A stretch of 64,000 bases of DNA from Mesorhizobium sp. PAMC28654 (GCF_020616515.1 NZ_CP085135.1:806001-870000), one strand, 5' to 3'. Positions 27,559 through 39,476 are shown, counted from the first letter of the stretch. The notes: generated by a model from the letters alone, not told the origin. Program-made: numbers and translations.

Positions 27559-28194
27559 ATGAAGACAGTTCTTTGCTACGGCGATTCGCTGACATGGGGC
27601 TACAATGCGGAAGGCGGCCGTCATCCGCTGGAAGACCGTTGGCCGAGCGTGCTGCAGGCAGTGTTGGGCGACGGCGTGTACGTTGTCGCCGACGGCCTGA
27701 ATGGCCGCACCACCGCCTTCGACGATCATCTGGCCGGCGCGGACCGCAACGGCGCAAGACTGTTGCCAACCGTTCTGATGACGCACGCGCCGATCGACCT
27801 GATCGTCATCATGCTTGGCGCCAACGACATGAAGCCATGGATCCATGGCAATCCGGTCGCGGCCAAGCAAGGCATCCAACGCCTGATCAATATCGTGCGC
27901 GGTCACGACTATCCGTTTGACTGGCCGGCGCCGCAAATCCTCATCGTTTCGCCGCCAGCGGTCAGTCGCACCGAAAACGCCGAATTCAAGGAAATGTTCG
28001 CCGGTGGCGATGACGCTTCCACTAGGTTGGCGCCGCTCTATGCCGCCCTTGCCGATGAGAGCGGCTGCGGCTTCTTCGACGCGGGCGCCGTGGCGACGAC
28101 CACGCCGCTCGACGGCGTGCATCTAGACGCTGAAAACACGCGAAATATCGGTCAAGCCCTCGCGCCACTCGTGCGCGTCATGCTGGAATTGTGA
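27559..28194 (+). CDS. SGNH/GDSL hydrolase, arylesterase-like
   Basis: A 211-residue protein with all SGNH blocks: YGDSLTWGYN (nucleophile Ser), DGLNGRTTAFDD (Gly), IMLGANDMK (Asn) and DGVHLDAENTRNIG (Asp/His). It resembles rhizobial arylesterases acting on short-chain or aryl esters; the natural substrate is unknown. It is embedded between pdhC and lpdA. It has its own GGGGAGGGGAGACGGC ribosome-binding region and is 15 bp from lpdA, so it is probably co-expressed with the PDH genes. No signal peptide, hence cytoplasmic. Confidence 0.88.
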   Translation: MKTVLCYGDSLTWGYNAEGGRHPLEDRWPSVLQAVLGDGVYVVADGLNGRTTAFDDHLAGADRNGARLLPTVLMTHAPIDLIVIMLGANDMKPWIHGNPVAAKQGIQRLINIVRGHDYPFDWPAPQILIVSPPAVSRTENAEFKEMFAGGDDASTRLAPLYAALADESGCGFFDAGAVATTTPLDGVHLDAENTRNIGQALAPLVRVMLEL

Positions 28195-28209
28195 ACCAGG
28201 AGAAAGCCC

Positions 28210-29655
28210 GTGGCTGAGAACTACGACGTCATCATTATCGGTTCCGGCCCCGGCGGCTATATCGCCGCCATTCGTGCGGCGCAGCTGGGTCTCAAGACGG
28301 CGGTCGTCGAGCGCGAACATCTGGCGGGCATCTGCTCGAACTGGGGCTGCATTCCGACCAAGGCGCTGCTGCGCTCGGCCGAGATCATGCACTATTCGGA
28401 CCATCTCAAGGACTACGGCCTGAAGATCGACGGCAGCATCAAGGCGGATCTGAAGGCGATTGTTGACCGTTCGCGTGGCATCGCGCAGCGCATGAATGGC
28501 GGTGTCGGCTTCCTGATGAAGAAGAACAAGGTTGACGTCATCTGGGGTGAGGCCAAACTGACTAAGGCCAATGAGATCGTCGTTTCGAAGACGTCCAAGA
28601 AGCCGATGGAGCCGCAGGCGCCACTGCCCAAGAACACCAAGGGCGAGGGCACCTACGCGGCCAAGCATATCATCATCGCCACTGGCGCCCGCCCGCGCGC
28701 GCTGCCCGGTATCGAGCCGGACGGAAAGCTGATCTGGACCTATTTCGAGGCCATGGTGCCGCCGGAAATGCCGAAGTCGTTGCTGGTGATGGGCTCGGGC
28801 GCCATCGGCATTGAGTTTGCCTCCTTCTATCGCACCATGGGCGTCGATGTGACGGTGGTGGAGGTGCTCCCGGCCGTCATGCCCGTGGAGGACGCCGAGA
28901 TTTCCGCCTTCGCCAAGAAGCAGTTCGAGAAGCAGGGCATGAAGATCCATCTCGAGGCCAAGGTAACCAAGGTCGAGAAGTCAGCCAATTCGATCACCGC
29001 CCATGTCGAGATGAAGGACGGCAAGGTCGAGAAAATCACCGCCGACCGGATGATTTCCGCTGTCGGCGTCCAGGGCAACATTGAGAATCTCGGCCTGGAG
29101 GCACTCGGCGTCAAGACCGATCGCGGCTGCATCGTCATCGACAGCTATGGCAAGACCAATGTCGCCGGTGTCTATGCCATCGGCGATGTCGCCGGCCCGC
29201 CAATGCTCGCCCACAAGGCCGAGCATGAAGCGATCATCTGCGTCGAGAAGATCGCCGGCCTGCCCAATGTCCATCCGATGGACAAGCTCAAGATTCCCGG
29301 TTGCACCTACTGCAATCCGCAGGTGGCCTCGGTCGGCCTGACGGAAGCCAAGGCAAAGGCCGAGGGCAAGGATATCCGTGTCGGCCGCTTCCCCTTCGTT
29401 GCCAACGGTAAGGCGATCGCGCTGGGCGAAGACCAGGGTCTGGTCAAGACCATCTTTGACAAGAAGACCGGTCAGCTACTGGGCGCCCATATGGTCGGTG
29501 CCGAAGTCACCGAACTGATCCAGGGCTTCGTCGTGGCGATGAACCTCGAGACCACCGAGGAAGAGCTGATGCACACCATCTTCCCGCATCCGACGCTGTC
29601 GGAGATGATGAAGGAAAGCGTGCTCGACGCCTATGGCCGCGCGCTGAATGCATGA
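28210..29655 (+). CDS. lpdA: Dihydrolipoamide dehydrogenase (E3) of the pyruvate dehydrogenase complex
   Basis: A 481-residue flavoprotein starting with GTG 28210 after AGGAGA. It shows the FAD motif IIIGSGPGGYIAAIRAAQLG, the redox disulfide Cys42-Cys47 in ICSNWGCIPTKAL, the NAD motif VMGSGAIGIEFASFY, VYAIGDVAGPPMLAHKAEHE, and the C-terminal HTIFPHPTLSEMMKE with the catalytic His-Glu pair. It reoxidises the dihydrolipoyl groups of E2 and of the lipoylated E1-beta. An about 14-residue insert (residues 125-145, KKPMEPQAPLPKNTK) is typical of this pdh-linked subgroup. Confidence 0.96.
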   Translation: MAENYDVIIIGSGPGGYIAAIRAAQLGLKTAVVEREHLAGICSNWGCIPTKALLRSAEIMHYSDHLKDYGLKIDGSIKADLKAIVDRSRGIAQRMNGGVGFLMKKNKVDVIWGEAKLTKANEIVVSKTSKKPMEPQAPLPKNTKGEGTYAAKHIIIATGARPRALPGIEPDGKLIWTYFEAMVPPEMPKSLLVMGSGAIGIEFASFYRTMGVDVTVVEVLPAVMPVEDAEISAFAKKQFEKQGMKIHLEAKVTKVEKSANSITAHVEMKDGKVEKITADRMISAVGVQGNIENLGLEALGVKTDRGCIVIDSYGKTNVAGVYAIGDVAGPPMLAHKAEHEAIICVEKIAGLPNVHPMDKLKIPGCTYCNPQVASVGLTEAKAKAEGKDIRVGRFPFVANGKAIALGEDQGLVKTIFDKKTGQLLGAHMVGAEVTELIQGFVVAMNLETTEEELMHTIFPHPTLSEMMKESVLDAYGRALNA

Positions 29656-29740
29656 TAAATTGAGCGTGCAAGACTCGAATTTGACGGCGGGGTAATTCGG
29701 TTCCGGATGCATTTTCACCCATCATACAAGGAGAGGGCAT

Positions 29741-29998
29741 ATGCACTTGAATGGCGTAGGTTGGATAGCAGCGATCATCATCGGAGGCTTGGCGGGCTGG
29801 TTCGCCGAAATGTTCATGAAGAGCAATACGGGCGTCTTGATGAACATCATTCTCGGCATCGTCGGCGCGATCGTGCTGAATGCCATTCTGCAGGCCCTGA
29901 ACATTGGCGTCTTCGGTATCGGCTGGACCGCCTATCTGATCACCGGCTTTATCGGGGCCTGTCTGCTGATTTGGGTCGGCCGCTTGGTTCGCCGTTAA
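29741..29998 (+). CDS. GlsB/YeaQ/YmgE-family membrane protein
   Basis: An 85-residue, three-span hydrophobic protein: GWIAAIIIGGLAGWFAEMFMK, MNIILGIVGAIVLNAIL and GWTAYLITGFIGACLLIWVGRLVRR. The Gly-rich pattern fits the transglycosylase-associated (GlsB/YeaQ) family, linked to general stress responses but without proven activity. AAGGAGAG precedes the ATG. A hairpin terminator follows, separating it from lipA. Confidence 0.88.
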   Translation: MHLNGVGWIAAIIIGGLAGWFAEMFMKSNTGVLMNIILGIVGAIVLNAILQALNIGVFGIGWTAYLITGFIGACLLIWVGRLVRR

Positions 29999-30021
29999 CA
30001 CGGCTGAACACCAGCTATGCG

Positions 30022-30059
30022 AAAAAGGCTGTTGCGGCATGTGCCGTGGCGGCCTTTTT
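30022..30059 (+). terminator. Terminator after the GlsB-type gene
   Basis: AAAAAGGC and GCCTTTTT enclose a second stem (GTTGCGGCA/TGCCGTGGC, with wobbles) and the T run closes the hairpin. Confidence 0.7.
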
Positions 30060-30135
30060 CTTTGCGCCGAAAAGTCTTAGATGACATTGGAAAGGCGAGC
30101 GCCGGGTAGGCGGTCGCGAGGAGCCGGGTTTTCAA

Positions 30136-31100
30136 ATGGTCACTGTCCTCGACAACATCGCCAATGCGCCGCGCCTGCGGCATCCGGAGAAGGCCCACAA
30201 GCCCGACCAGGAGGTGCTTCGCAAACCCGATTGGATCCGCGTCAAGGCGCCGATGTCGAAGGGCTATGCCGAGACGCGCGAGATCGTGAAGTCGCACAAG
30301 CTGGTGACGGTATGTGAAGAGGCGGGCTGTCCGAATATCGGCGAGTGCTGGGAGAAAAGCACGCCACCTTCATGATCATGGGCGAAATCTGCACGCGCGC
30401 CTGCGCGTTCTGCAACGTCGCCACTGGTATCCCGACCGCGCTCGATGCTGATGAGCCGGCCCGCGTCGCGCATGCCGTCAAGCAGATGGGGCTGACCCAT
30501 GTCGTCATCACCTCGGTTGATCGCGACGATCTCGCCGATGGCGGTGCCCGGCATTTCGCCGAAGTCATCCGCGCCATCAGGGCAGCGACACCTTTGACGA
30601 CGATCGAAATCCTGACACCTGATTTCCTGCGCAAGGAAGGCGCGCTGGAGATAGTGGTTGCTGCCAGGCCCGACGTCTTCAACCACAATCTGGAAACCGT
30701 GCCGTCCAACTATCTGACGGTTCGTCCGGGCGCGCGCTACTTCCACTCGATCAGGCTTCTGCAGCGCGTGAAGGAACTCGATCCTTCGATCTTCACCAAG
30801 TCCGGCATCATGGTCGGCCTCGGCGAAGAGCGGAATGAAATCCTGCAGTTGATGGACGACCTGCGCTCGGCCAATGTCGACTTCATGACCATCGGTCAGT
30901 ACCTGCAGCCGTCGAAGAAGCATCATCCGGTGATACGCTTCGTAACGCCGGAGGAGTTCAAGTCGTTCGAGACGATCGGCAAGACCAAGGGCTTCCTTCT
31001 GGTGGCGTCGAGCCCGCTGACGCGCTCGTCGCACCATGCCGGCGACGACTTCGCCCGACTACGCGCAGCGCGGGAAGCGCTCCTGAAGAAATCAGCCTAA
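30136..31100 (+). pseudogene. lipA: Lipoyl synthase, single-base frameshift
   Basis: Two frames make a complete 321-residue radical-SAM lipoyl synthase, which inserts two sulfurs into octanoyl-lipoyl domains. The first (30136 onward) carries the auxiliary cluster motif C-x4-C-x5-C in [13 protein letters not shown] and ends at GECWEK. The second continues [22 protein letters not shown], with the radical-SAM CxxxCxxC, and runs to the family C-terminus [13 protein letters not shown]. The shift is at 30355-30358: four A where five (GAG AAA AAG CAC) would keep the frame; as written, a stop follows at 30373-30375. LipA is expected to be needed for the PDH lipoyl domains encoded just upstream, so either this is a read error or lipoate must be supplied another way. 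Confidence 0.92.
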
Positions 31101-31112
31101 TCCGCTGGTTTC

Positions 31113-31571
31113 ATGCCAAAATTCGAAGCAACCCGCCGGGTATCGCACACGCCGGAACAGATGTTCGCGCTGGTCGCCAATGTCGAGACCTATCCGCAGT
31201 TCCTGCCGCTTTGCGAGGCGCTGACGGTGCGTTCGCGCAAGGAGCGTGACGGGCGCACGATCCTCCTGGCCGACATGAGCGTTGGCTACAAGGCGATCCG
31301 CGAAACCTTTACCACGCAGGTGTTGTTGAAGCCGGACGAGAAGGCGATCGACGTCAAGTACATCGACGGTCCGTTCAAATACCTGACCAATGTCTGGCGT
31401 TTCGAGCCGGCGGAGGGCGGCTGCGATGTCCGTTTCTTCATAGACTATGAGTTCAAGAGCCGCATTCTGGGCGCGGTCATGGGGACCATGTTCGACCGCG
31501 CCTTCCGCATGTTCGCCGAGGCTTTCGAGAAGCGCGCGGACGTTATCTACGGCAAGACCCCCGCGGTCTGA
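31113..31571 (+). CDS. COQ10/RatA-type polyketide-cyclase (START-like) protein
   Basis: A 152-residue START-like domain: FEATRRVSHTPEQMFALVANVETYPQF (trimmed landmark VANVETYPQFLPLC), ADMSVGYKAIRETFTTQV, IDGPFKYLTNVWRFEP and the C-terminal helix [22 protein letters not shown]. Members bind ubiquinone and support respiration (COQ10); the enterobacterial homologue is called RatA. It follows lipA by 12 bp and is probably in the same transcript. Its last 25 bp overlap the convergent cinA-type gene tail to tail. Confidence 0.9.
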   Translation: MPKFEATRRVSHTPEQMFALVANVETYPQFLPLCEALTVRSRKERDGRTILLADMSVGYKAIRETFTTQVLLKPDEKAIDVKYIDGPFKYLTNVWRFEPAEGGCDVRFFIDYEFKSRILGAVMGTMFDRAFRMFAEAFEKRADVIYGKTPAV

Positions 31572-32056
31572 CCTTCGTCGAGTGCCTGCAGGCCAAGTTC
31601 GAGCGCGTGCTTGACCGTTTCGCGTCGGATGAAATCACGGCCATTGTCGGCAAACTGCTCACATTCGGCGAGAATCGGTTGGCCGGCCAAGGCGACACCA
31701 AACCAGACCAGGCCGACAGGCTTCTCCGCTGACCCGCCGCCGGGACCGGCAATGCCGGTGACCGCAAGTGTCAACCCGGCCCGCGAGCGGGCCAGGGCGC
31801 CGCTTGCCATCTCCATCGCGGTTTCGCGCGAAACCGCGCCATGCGCTTCAAGCGTGGCGGCGGAAACGCCAAGCATCTCCATCTTGGCTTCGTTGGAATA
31901 AGTGATGAAGCCGCGATCGACCACGGCCGAAGAACCGGCGATGTCGGTCATGGCAGCAACGATCATGCCGCCGGTGCAGCTCTCGGCCGTCGCCAGCATG
32001 ATGCCACGCTGCTGGCAGGCTCGAAATAACGCATTCGCCAGATCACCATTGTTCAT
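31547..32056 (-). CDS. CinA C-terminal-domain protein, probable nicotinamide-nucleotide amidohydrolase
   Basis: A 169-residue single-domain protein equal to the C-terminal domain of CinA (PncC type): [57 protein letters not shown] and [22 protein letters not shown]. The family deamidates NMN to NaMN in pyridine-nucleotide recycling. Its start overlaps the ispDF stop by 4 bp, so the two are coupled; the 3' end overlaps the convergent COQ10-type gene by 25 bp. Confidence 0.93.
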   Translation of the reverse strand: MNNGDLANALFRACQQRGIMLATAESCTGGMIVAAMTDIAGSSAVVDRGFITYSNEAKMEMLGVSAATLEAHGAVSRETAMEMASGALARSRAGLTLAVTGIAGPGGGSAEKPVGLVWFGVALAGQPILAECEQFADNGRDFIRRETVKHALELGLQALDEGQTAGVLP

Positions 32057-33282
32057 TCCGGGACCTCACCGGGAAACACCACGCTAGCGGTGGCGATTGC
32101 CGCTATGCCTTCTTCGCGGCCGACAAAACCGAGCTTCTCGTTGGTTGTCGCCTTGATCGAAATTCGGTCAGGGGAAATCCTCAGCATGTCGGAAAGGGCT
32201 GATGTCATCGCCTCGCGATGCGGGCCGACCCGCGGCGCTTCGCAGATCAGCGTGATATCGGCATTGGCGATGCGCCCGCCGCGTTCGCGTACCAGTTTAG
32301 CCGCGTGTTCGACGAAGATACGTGACGCCGCGCCCCTCCATTGCGGATCGGAGGGCGGGAAATGCGTTCCGATATCGCCGGCGCCGCATGTGGCCAGCAG
32401 CGCATCTGTCAAGGCATGGAGGCCAACATCGGCGTCCGAATGACCGGAGAGCTTCTTGTCGTGCGGAATGGCGACGCCGCACAGAGTGACGTGATCGCCA
32501 GCCTCGAAGGCATGGACGTCATAGCCATTGCCGGTCCTGATATCTGGAAAGTGCATCCGTTCGCCGGAAAGTCGCTGGTGCGCCATGGCAATGTCCCTTG
32601 CCCAGGTGAGTTTGACATTGTCCGGCGAGCCCGGAACGATTTTTACTGGAATATGCGCCCACTCGGCGATCGCGGCGTCGTCGGTGAAGTCGCTCTTTCC
32701 CAGATGATGCGCTTTTTCGTGCGCTGCCAGTATCGGCCAGAACGGAAAACCCTGCGGTGTCTGGGCGGCATGCAATCCCGCCCTCGGAACCGTTTCGCCG
32801 ATCATGCCAGCAGCCGATTCCCGTTTCAGCGTATCGGCAATCGGCAGGGCAGGCAGTGCCCCCTGACGCTCACCGATGGTGGCAATCGTGCGGTCGATGA
32901 GTTCGGCGTCGACGAACGGCCGGACGGCGTCATGAATCAGTACCTGTCCCGGTGCGTGGCTCCTCAGCGCCAGCAGGCCGAGCCGGACGGAATCCTGCCT
33001 TGTGGCTCCGCCAATGACCATCATTATCCTGTCGGCATGGCCGCTTGCCGCCTGCTGAAACAGATCGAGATCGTCGGCATGGATGGCTACAACGACGGGG
33101 CCGGTCCGTGGATGTGCCAGGAACACGTCCAGTGTCCGTGCGATGACGGCGCTGCCGCCAATGCTTTGATATTGCTTCGGCCCATTGGCCTGTCCGGCGC
33201 GCGCACCACGGCCGGCCGCGACGATAACCACCGCGACCTTGCCATCCGTGCCCGAAGCCTGAATTTTACTTGCGTCAGTCAT
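32053..33282 (-). CDS. ispDF: Bifunctional 2-C-methyl-D-erythritol 4-phosphate cytidylyltransferase/2,4-cyclodiphosphate synthase
   Basis: A 409-residue fusion of two MEP-pathway enzymes for isoprenoid precursors. Residues about 15-245 are IspD ([40 protein letters not shown]). Residues about 250-409 are IspF ([44 protein letters not shown]). The metal-binding Asp-x-His of GYDVHAF is intact. Fused IspDF is usual in alphaproteobacteria. The gene is divergent from dusB and coupled to the CinA-type gene downstream. Confidence 0.97.
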   Translation of the reverse strand: MTDASKIQASGTDGKVAVVIVAAGRGARAGQANGPKQYQSIGGSAVIARTLDVFLAHPRTGPVVVAIHADDLDLFQQAASGHADRIMMVIGGATRQDSVRLGLLALRSHAPGQVLIHDAVRPFVDAELIDRTIATIGERQGALPALPIADTLKRESAAGMIGETVPRAGLHAAQTPQGFPFWPILAAHEKAHHLGKSDFTDDAAIAEWAHIPVKIVPGSPDNVKLTWARDIAMAHQRLSGERMHFPDIRTGNGYDVHAFEAGDHVTLCGVAIPHDKKLSGHSDADVGLHALTDALLATCGAGDIGTHFPPSDPQWRGAASRIFVEHAAKLVRERGGRIANADITLICEAPRVGPHREAMTSALSDMLRISPDRISIKATTNEKLGFVGREEGIAAIATASVVFPGEVPE

Positions 33283-33423
33283 GCTGATTGGTCCTAGTCG
33301 CGGCCAAGGCCGAAGGCCAGCAATTTTCCCAAATGCGCCTTAATGTGGCGTCATTCCGCGTTGCACATTGCCGGTCTTCTGGCTAGAGAATGTGCAGCAA
33401 TTGAACATGCTTGGTTTTTGTGC

Positions 33424-34452
33424 ATGCCTGAGTTAAGCAAATTGGCCGCGCCACTGGACGTTGGGGGCATAAGAATACGCAATCGCGTGTTCCTGGCCCC
33501 CATGTCGGGAATCACCGACGAGCCATTCCGGCAGCGCGCCCATGCGCACGGGGCCGGACTGGTCGTGTCCGAAATGGTGGCGAGCGGCGAACTGGCCAAG
33601 GGGCGAGCCGGTTGCGACCTGCGCATCCGCCATTCCGGACTGCCCGTCCACATGGTCCAGCTTGCTGGCCGCGAAGCGCTGCACATGGCCGAAGGCGCGC
33701 GCATCGCCGCGGGCGAGGGCGCTGACATCATCGATATCAACATGGGCTGCCCGGCCAAGAAGGTGACTGGCGGCTATGCCGGTTCGGCATTGATGCTGGA
33801 TCTCGACCATGCGCTGTCGCTGATCGAGGCCGTGATTGGCGCGGTCGAGGTGCCTGTGACGGTCAAGATGCGCCTTGGGTGGGATGAAAGCGCGCTCAAT
33901 GCGCCGATACTTGCGCGCCGCGCCGAGCAGGCCGGCGTCAGGATGGTGACTGTGCATGGCCGCACGCGCTGCCAGTTCTACCAGGGCAAGGCCGACTGGC
34001 GCGCCATTGCCCGCGTCAAGGAAGCCGTGTCCATCCCCGTCGTTGCCAATGGCGACGTTTCCTCGCCGACGGAGGCCGCCGAGGTCCTCGACCAGTCCGG
34101 CGCTGACGCAATCATGATCGGCCGAGCGCATTACGGCGCGCCCTGGATGGCAGGCAGCATAGCTGCGGCGACTCTGGAACAAGTCGCTCCCGGCATCCCC
34201 GCCAGCGGGCAAGCCTTGGCTGACTATGTCGTCTCCCACTACGAGGACATGCTGGCCCTTTATGGCAAGGAGAGCGGGCTGCGTCAGGCGCGCAAGCATC
34301 TTGGCTGGTATCTTGACCGGCACGCCTCCAGTGTCAGCCACGAGCATCGCAAGGCCATACTCACCTCATTCGAGCCCGAGCGCGTCATCGTGCTGCTGCG
34401 CGACGTTTTTTCAGGCGCGCCGGAAACACTGAGCCTGCGGAGCGCGGCATGA
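33424..34452 (+). CDS. dusB: tRNA-dihydrouridine synthase (DusB/NifR3)
   Basis: A 342-residue FMN enzyme that reduces uridines in the tRNA D-arm. Landmarks are [14 protein letters not shown] (FMN site), [20 protein letters not shown] with the catalytic Cys, [32 protein letters not shown] and [11 protein letters not shown]. It is the historical nifR3 gene that precedes ntrBC in rhizobia. The start at 33424 was preferred over upstream in-frame codons because the family N-terminus begins there. Its stop overlaps the ntrB start by 4 bp. Confidence 0.94.
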   Translation: MPELSKLAAPLDVGGIRIRNRVFLAPMSGITDEPFRQRAHAHGAGLVVSEMVASGELAKGRAGCDLRIRHSGLPVHMVQLAGREALHMAEGARIAAGEGADIIDINMGCPAKKVTGGYAGSALMLDLDHALSLIEAVIGAVEVPVTVKMRLGWDESALNAPILARRAEQAGVRMVTVHGRTRCQFYQGKADWRAIARVKEAVSIPVVANGDVSSPTEAAEVLDQSGADAIMIGRAHYGAPWMAGSIAAATLEQVAPGIPASGQALADYVVSHYEDMLALYGKESGLRQARKHLGWYLDRHASSVSHEHRKAILTSFEPERVIVLLRDVFSGAPETLSLRSAA

Positions 34453-35587
34453 ATTCCCCGGTAGCACAGGGCATTGAAATGGCGGAGGCCGCCCACATCG
34501 TGCTCAACACGATTCGACGCCCCGTAATCATGGTCGATGGGGAAGGGTTCATAACCTACGCCAATGCGGATGCTGAGGATTTCTTCCGCTCGAGCGCGAA
34601 CATGCTTGCCCGCAACACATTGTCCAAGCTCATTCCTTTCGGCAGCCCGCTGTTGACACTAGTCGATCAGGTGCGCGAGCGCCGCGCCCCCGTCAACGAA
34701 TACCGGGTCGACGTTTCCTCGCCGCGCCTCGGCATCGAGAAGGTCGTCGATCTCTATGTCGCGCCGGTGCCGGAGTTTCCCGGCTCCGTCGTGGTGATGT
34801 TCCAGGAACGGTCGATGGCCGACAAGATCGATCGGCAGATGACGCATCGCGGCGCGGCGCGCTCGGTGACTGGTCTGGCCGCGATGCTGGCCCATGAGAT
34901 CAAGAACCCGTTGTCGGGGATCAGGGGTGCTGCCCAACTGCTCGAACTGTCGGCGTCGGACGAGGATCGTGCACTGACACGCCTCATCACCGACGAGACC
35001 GATCGCATCGTGTCGTTGGTCGATCGCATGGAAGTGTTCTCCGACGAGCGGCCGATCGACCGCTATCCGGTCAATATCCACGTCGTTCTCGATCACGTGA
35101 AGGCGATTGCCAAGAACGGATTTGCAAAGAGAATCAAGATATTGGAGGACTATGATCCATCATTGCCTCCGGTTTTTGCCAATCGCGATCAACTCATCCA
35201 GGTGTTTCTGAATCTGGTCAAGAATGCCGCCGAGGCGATAGGCAGCGACCCGCAGGGCGAGATCATCCTGTCGACGGCCTTTCGCCCGGGCATTCGTGTT
35301 TCGGTTCCAGGCACCCAGGATCGCGTATCACTGCCGCTGGAATTCTGTGTTCGGGACAATGGCTCTGGCGTGTCCGAGGACATCCTGCCGATCCTGTTCG
35401 ATCCCTTCATCACCACCAAGCCGAACGGTTCGGGCCTTGGGCTGGCGTTGGTTGCCAAGATCGTCGGTGAGCATGGCGGCATCATCGAATGCGATTCGAC
35501 GCCGCGCGGAACCACCTTCCGCATCCTGATGCCCGCCTGGAAAGAAACGCCGTTCGGCGCCGACGATGACAGTGAAGGAGACCGCAA

Positions 35588-35591
<4 letters not shown>
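34449..35591 (+). CDS. ntrB: Nitrogen-regulation sensor histidine kinase NtrB
   Basis: A 380-residue cytoplasmic kinase. The N-terminal PAS domain covers about 15-125 ([19 protein letters not shown]). The DHp domain has H149 in [20 protein letters not shown], and the ATPase domain contains [11 protein letters not shown] (N box), [14 protein letters not shown] (G1) and [13 protein letters not shown] (G2). It phosphorylates or dephosphorylates NtrC according to PII and the nitrogen state. It overlaps dusB upstream and ntrC downstream by 4 bp each, a tight translational unit. Confidence 0.96.
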
Positions 35592-37048
<1,457 letters not shown>

Positions 37049-37166
37049 TCCCCGGCAAGAAGCGCGCCTTTAGGTCGTTTTTAGGGGATGGTTGCCGAAA
37101 CATTTCCGTCTCGGCCACACTTGTTGCATAATCGCCACAATGCGTTGCATACATCCGACGCAATCA

Positions 37167-39476
37167 ATGGCTTTAGACGGCGACATGGCCCTGCAGTTAC
37201 CAATTCTGAAAGAATCGCTTTTCAGCGAGATCCGTCGAAAGGATGGGCGCCGGTTGCTTGCGCTGCCGGGCGTGATCGCTGTCGTGGGAGCATTGGTCGC
37301 CGCGGCCATATCGTTCGCCATTCTGGTGGGCGCCACGCCGATCACCCCGAATGAGACGACGACGCTGGCGCTGATTGCTCTCAACGCCGCCTTCGTCCTC
37401 TTCCTTATCGCACTCGTCGGGCGCGAGGTGCACCGCATCCTCATGGCGCGCCGGCACGGCAGGGCCGCGTCGCGCCTGCATGTTCGCATCGTGGCGATGT
37501 TTGCGCTGGTCGCGGCAATTCCCGCCATCATGGTGGCGATCATCGCGTCGATCACGCTCGACATAGGCCTCGATCGCTGGTTTGAAATCCGCACCAAGAC
37601 GATCGTCAATTCGTCGCTGTCGATCGCCGACGCCTATGTGCAGGAAAATGCCCGCAACCTTCAGGGCACGACGCTGTCGATGGCCTACGATCTGGATGCA
37701 TCGCGCACGCTCTACGGCCTCGATCGAACCGGCTTCCTCGATCTGATGAACAAGGAGGCTGTCGGGCGGACGCTGGCACATGCGGCACTGATCAAGCCGG
37801 ATGGCTCCTTTGTCATGAGTGCCAAGACTGATGCCGATTTTGCCATGCCGGAGCCACCGGAGGGCGCCGTAGCGAGCGCCGTCGATGGCAAGCCGGTGCT
37901 GATCGAGCCGAAAACGCGCAACATCATGGGCGCCATCGTCAAGCTGCGTGAGATCGATGGCCTCTATCTCTACACCATCCGCCTCGTTGACCCCGAAGTG
38001 ATCAAGGCGCGACAGATCGTCAAGGCCAACACGGACGAGTATCGCGGCCTCGAGGACAATCGCCGCACCTCGCAGGTGGCCTTCGCACTTCCATATCTGT
38101 CGCTGACGCTCATCATCATCCTGTCCGCCATCTGGACCGGCATCGCCGTTGCCGACCGGCTGGTACGACCCATTCGTCAGCTGATCGGGGCCGCCGACGA
38201 GGTCGCGACCGGCAATCTCGATGTCTCGGTTCCCGTCCGGCCCTCCGACGGCGACGTCGCATCGCTTGGTGACACGTTCAACAAGATGCTGTTGGAACTG
38301 AAATCGCAGCGCAATGAGATCCTGTCCGCCAAGGACCTCATCGACGAGCGGCGACGCTTCTCGGAAGCGGTGCTTGCAGGCGTTACCGCGGGCGTCATCG
38401 GTGTTGATCCGTATGGCATCGTCACCATCGTCAACCGGTCGGCTGAAACGATGCTGGCCATATCCGCCACGGCAGCACTCGGCCAGAACCTGTCCACCGT
38501 GCTGCCGCATGTCGGCCGCGTCTTCGAGATCGGCCGCAAGTCGGGAAAACCCGTCTATCGCGAGCAGGTGACCTTCTATCGCACCGGCGCCGAGCGCACC
38601 TTCAACGTGCAGATCACGATCGAGGCCGGCAACGATGGCGCGGAAGAAAAATCCTATGTTGTCACGATCGACGACATTACCGATCTGGTACAGGCTCAGC
38701 GCTCTTCCGCCTGGGCGGACGTGGCGCGTCGCATCGCCCACGAGATCAAGAATCCGCTGACGCCGATTCAGCTTTCCGCCGAACGTATCAAGCGCCGCTA
38801 CGGCAAGGTGATCACCGAGGACCGCGAGGTTTTCGACCAATGCACCGACACGATCATCCGGCAGGTCGAGGACATCGGCCGCATGGTCGACGAATTCTCG
38901 GCATTCGCACGCATGCCCAAACCCGAAATGAAGGCGATAGACCTGCGCGAATCGCTGCGCGAGGCCTCGTTCCTGATCGAGGTCAGCCGTTCGGACATCA
39001 CCTTCGAAAGGGTGTTCGGCACTGAGCCGCTCAAAGGCACGTTTGACAGCCGTCTGATGGCGCAGGCTTTCGGCAACATCATCAAGAACGCGGCCGAGGC
39101 CATAGACGGACTTGATGAAGAGGATGGTTACCACGGCATAATCCGGATTCAGGCCGGGCGTCAGAATGGCGCGATTCGCATCGACGTCATCGACAACGGA
39201 AAAGGTTTGCCGCGTGAGAATCGTCAAAGGCTGCTGGAGCCCTATATGACGACGCGCGAGAAGGGCACGGGGCTCGGCCTCGCTATCGTCAAGAAGATCG
39301 TGGAGGACCATGGCGGCAGGCTCGAACTCAATGATGCACCCGCGGACTTCCACAATGGACGCGGCGCGATGATCTCAATCATCCTGCCGCCAGCCGCTGC
39401 CACCGCACCGTCGTCGCGCGGCGAGGGCGGGACGGAATACGAACGAGAAACTGAAAAGGTCGGTAATGGCGTCTGA
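37167..39476 (+). CDS. ntrY: Membrane-bound nitrogen-regulation sensor kinase NtrY
   Basis: A 769-residue sensor kinase as counted from ATG 37167. Three N-terminal membrane spans are visible (LPGVIAVVGALVAAAISFAI, LALIALNAAFVLFLIALVG, VAMFALVAAIPAIMVAIIAS), then a large periplasmic domain, a fourth span (YLSLTLIIILSAIWTGIAVA), HAMP, PAS, DHp ([20 protein letters not shown]) and the ATPase domain (IDVIDNGKGLP, KGTGLGLAIVKKIVEDHGG). NtrY pairs with NtrX and responds to redox or nitrogen state. The exact start is uncertain: in-frame starts exist at 37092 (TTG), 37140, 37167 and 37185 and none has a good ribosome-binding site. The 3' end overlaps ntrX by 11 bp. Confidence 0.94.
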   Translation: MALDGDMALQLPILKESLFSEIRRKDGRRLLALPGVIAVVGALVAAAISFAILVGATPITPNETTTLALIALNAAFVLFLIALVGREVHRILMARRHGRAASRLHVRIVAMFALVAAIPAIMVAIIASITLDIGLDRWFEIRTKTIVNSSLSIADAYVQENARNLQGTTLSMAYDLDASRTLYGLDRTGFLDLMNKEAVGRTLAHAALIKPDGSFVMSAKTDADFAMPEPPEGAVASAVDGKPVLIEPKTRNIMGAIVKLREIDGLYLYTIRLVDPEVIKARQIVKANTDEYRGLEDNRRTSQVAFALPYLSLTLIIILSAIWTGIAVADRLVRPIRQLIGAADEVATGNLDVSVPVRPSDGDVASLGDTFNKMLLELKSQRNEILSAKDLIDERRRFSEAVLAGVTAGVIGVDPYGIVTIVNRSAETMLAISATAALGQNLSTVLPHVGRVFEIGRKSGKPVYREQVTFYRTGAERTFNVQITIEAGNDGAEEKSYVVTIDDITDLVQAQRSSAWADVARRIAHEIKNPLTPIQLSAERIKRRYGKVITEDREVFDQCTDTIIRQVEDIGRMVDEFSAFARMPKPEMKAIDLRESLREASFLIEVSRSDITFERVFGTEPLKGTFDSRLMAQAFGNIIKNAAEAIDGLDEEDGYHGIIRIQAGRQNGAIRIDVIDNGKGLPRENRQRLLEPYMTTREKGTGLGLAIVKKIVEDHGGRLELNDAPADFHNGRGAMISIILPPAAATAPSSRGEGGTEYERETEKVGNGV

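Noticed and set aside
37197..39353. A 700-codon minus-strand open frame opposite ntrY
   Set aside because: Same shadow effect; ntrY has full domain structure on the plus strand and the antisense protein shows none.
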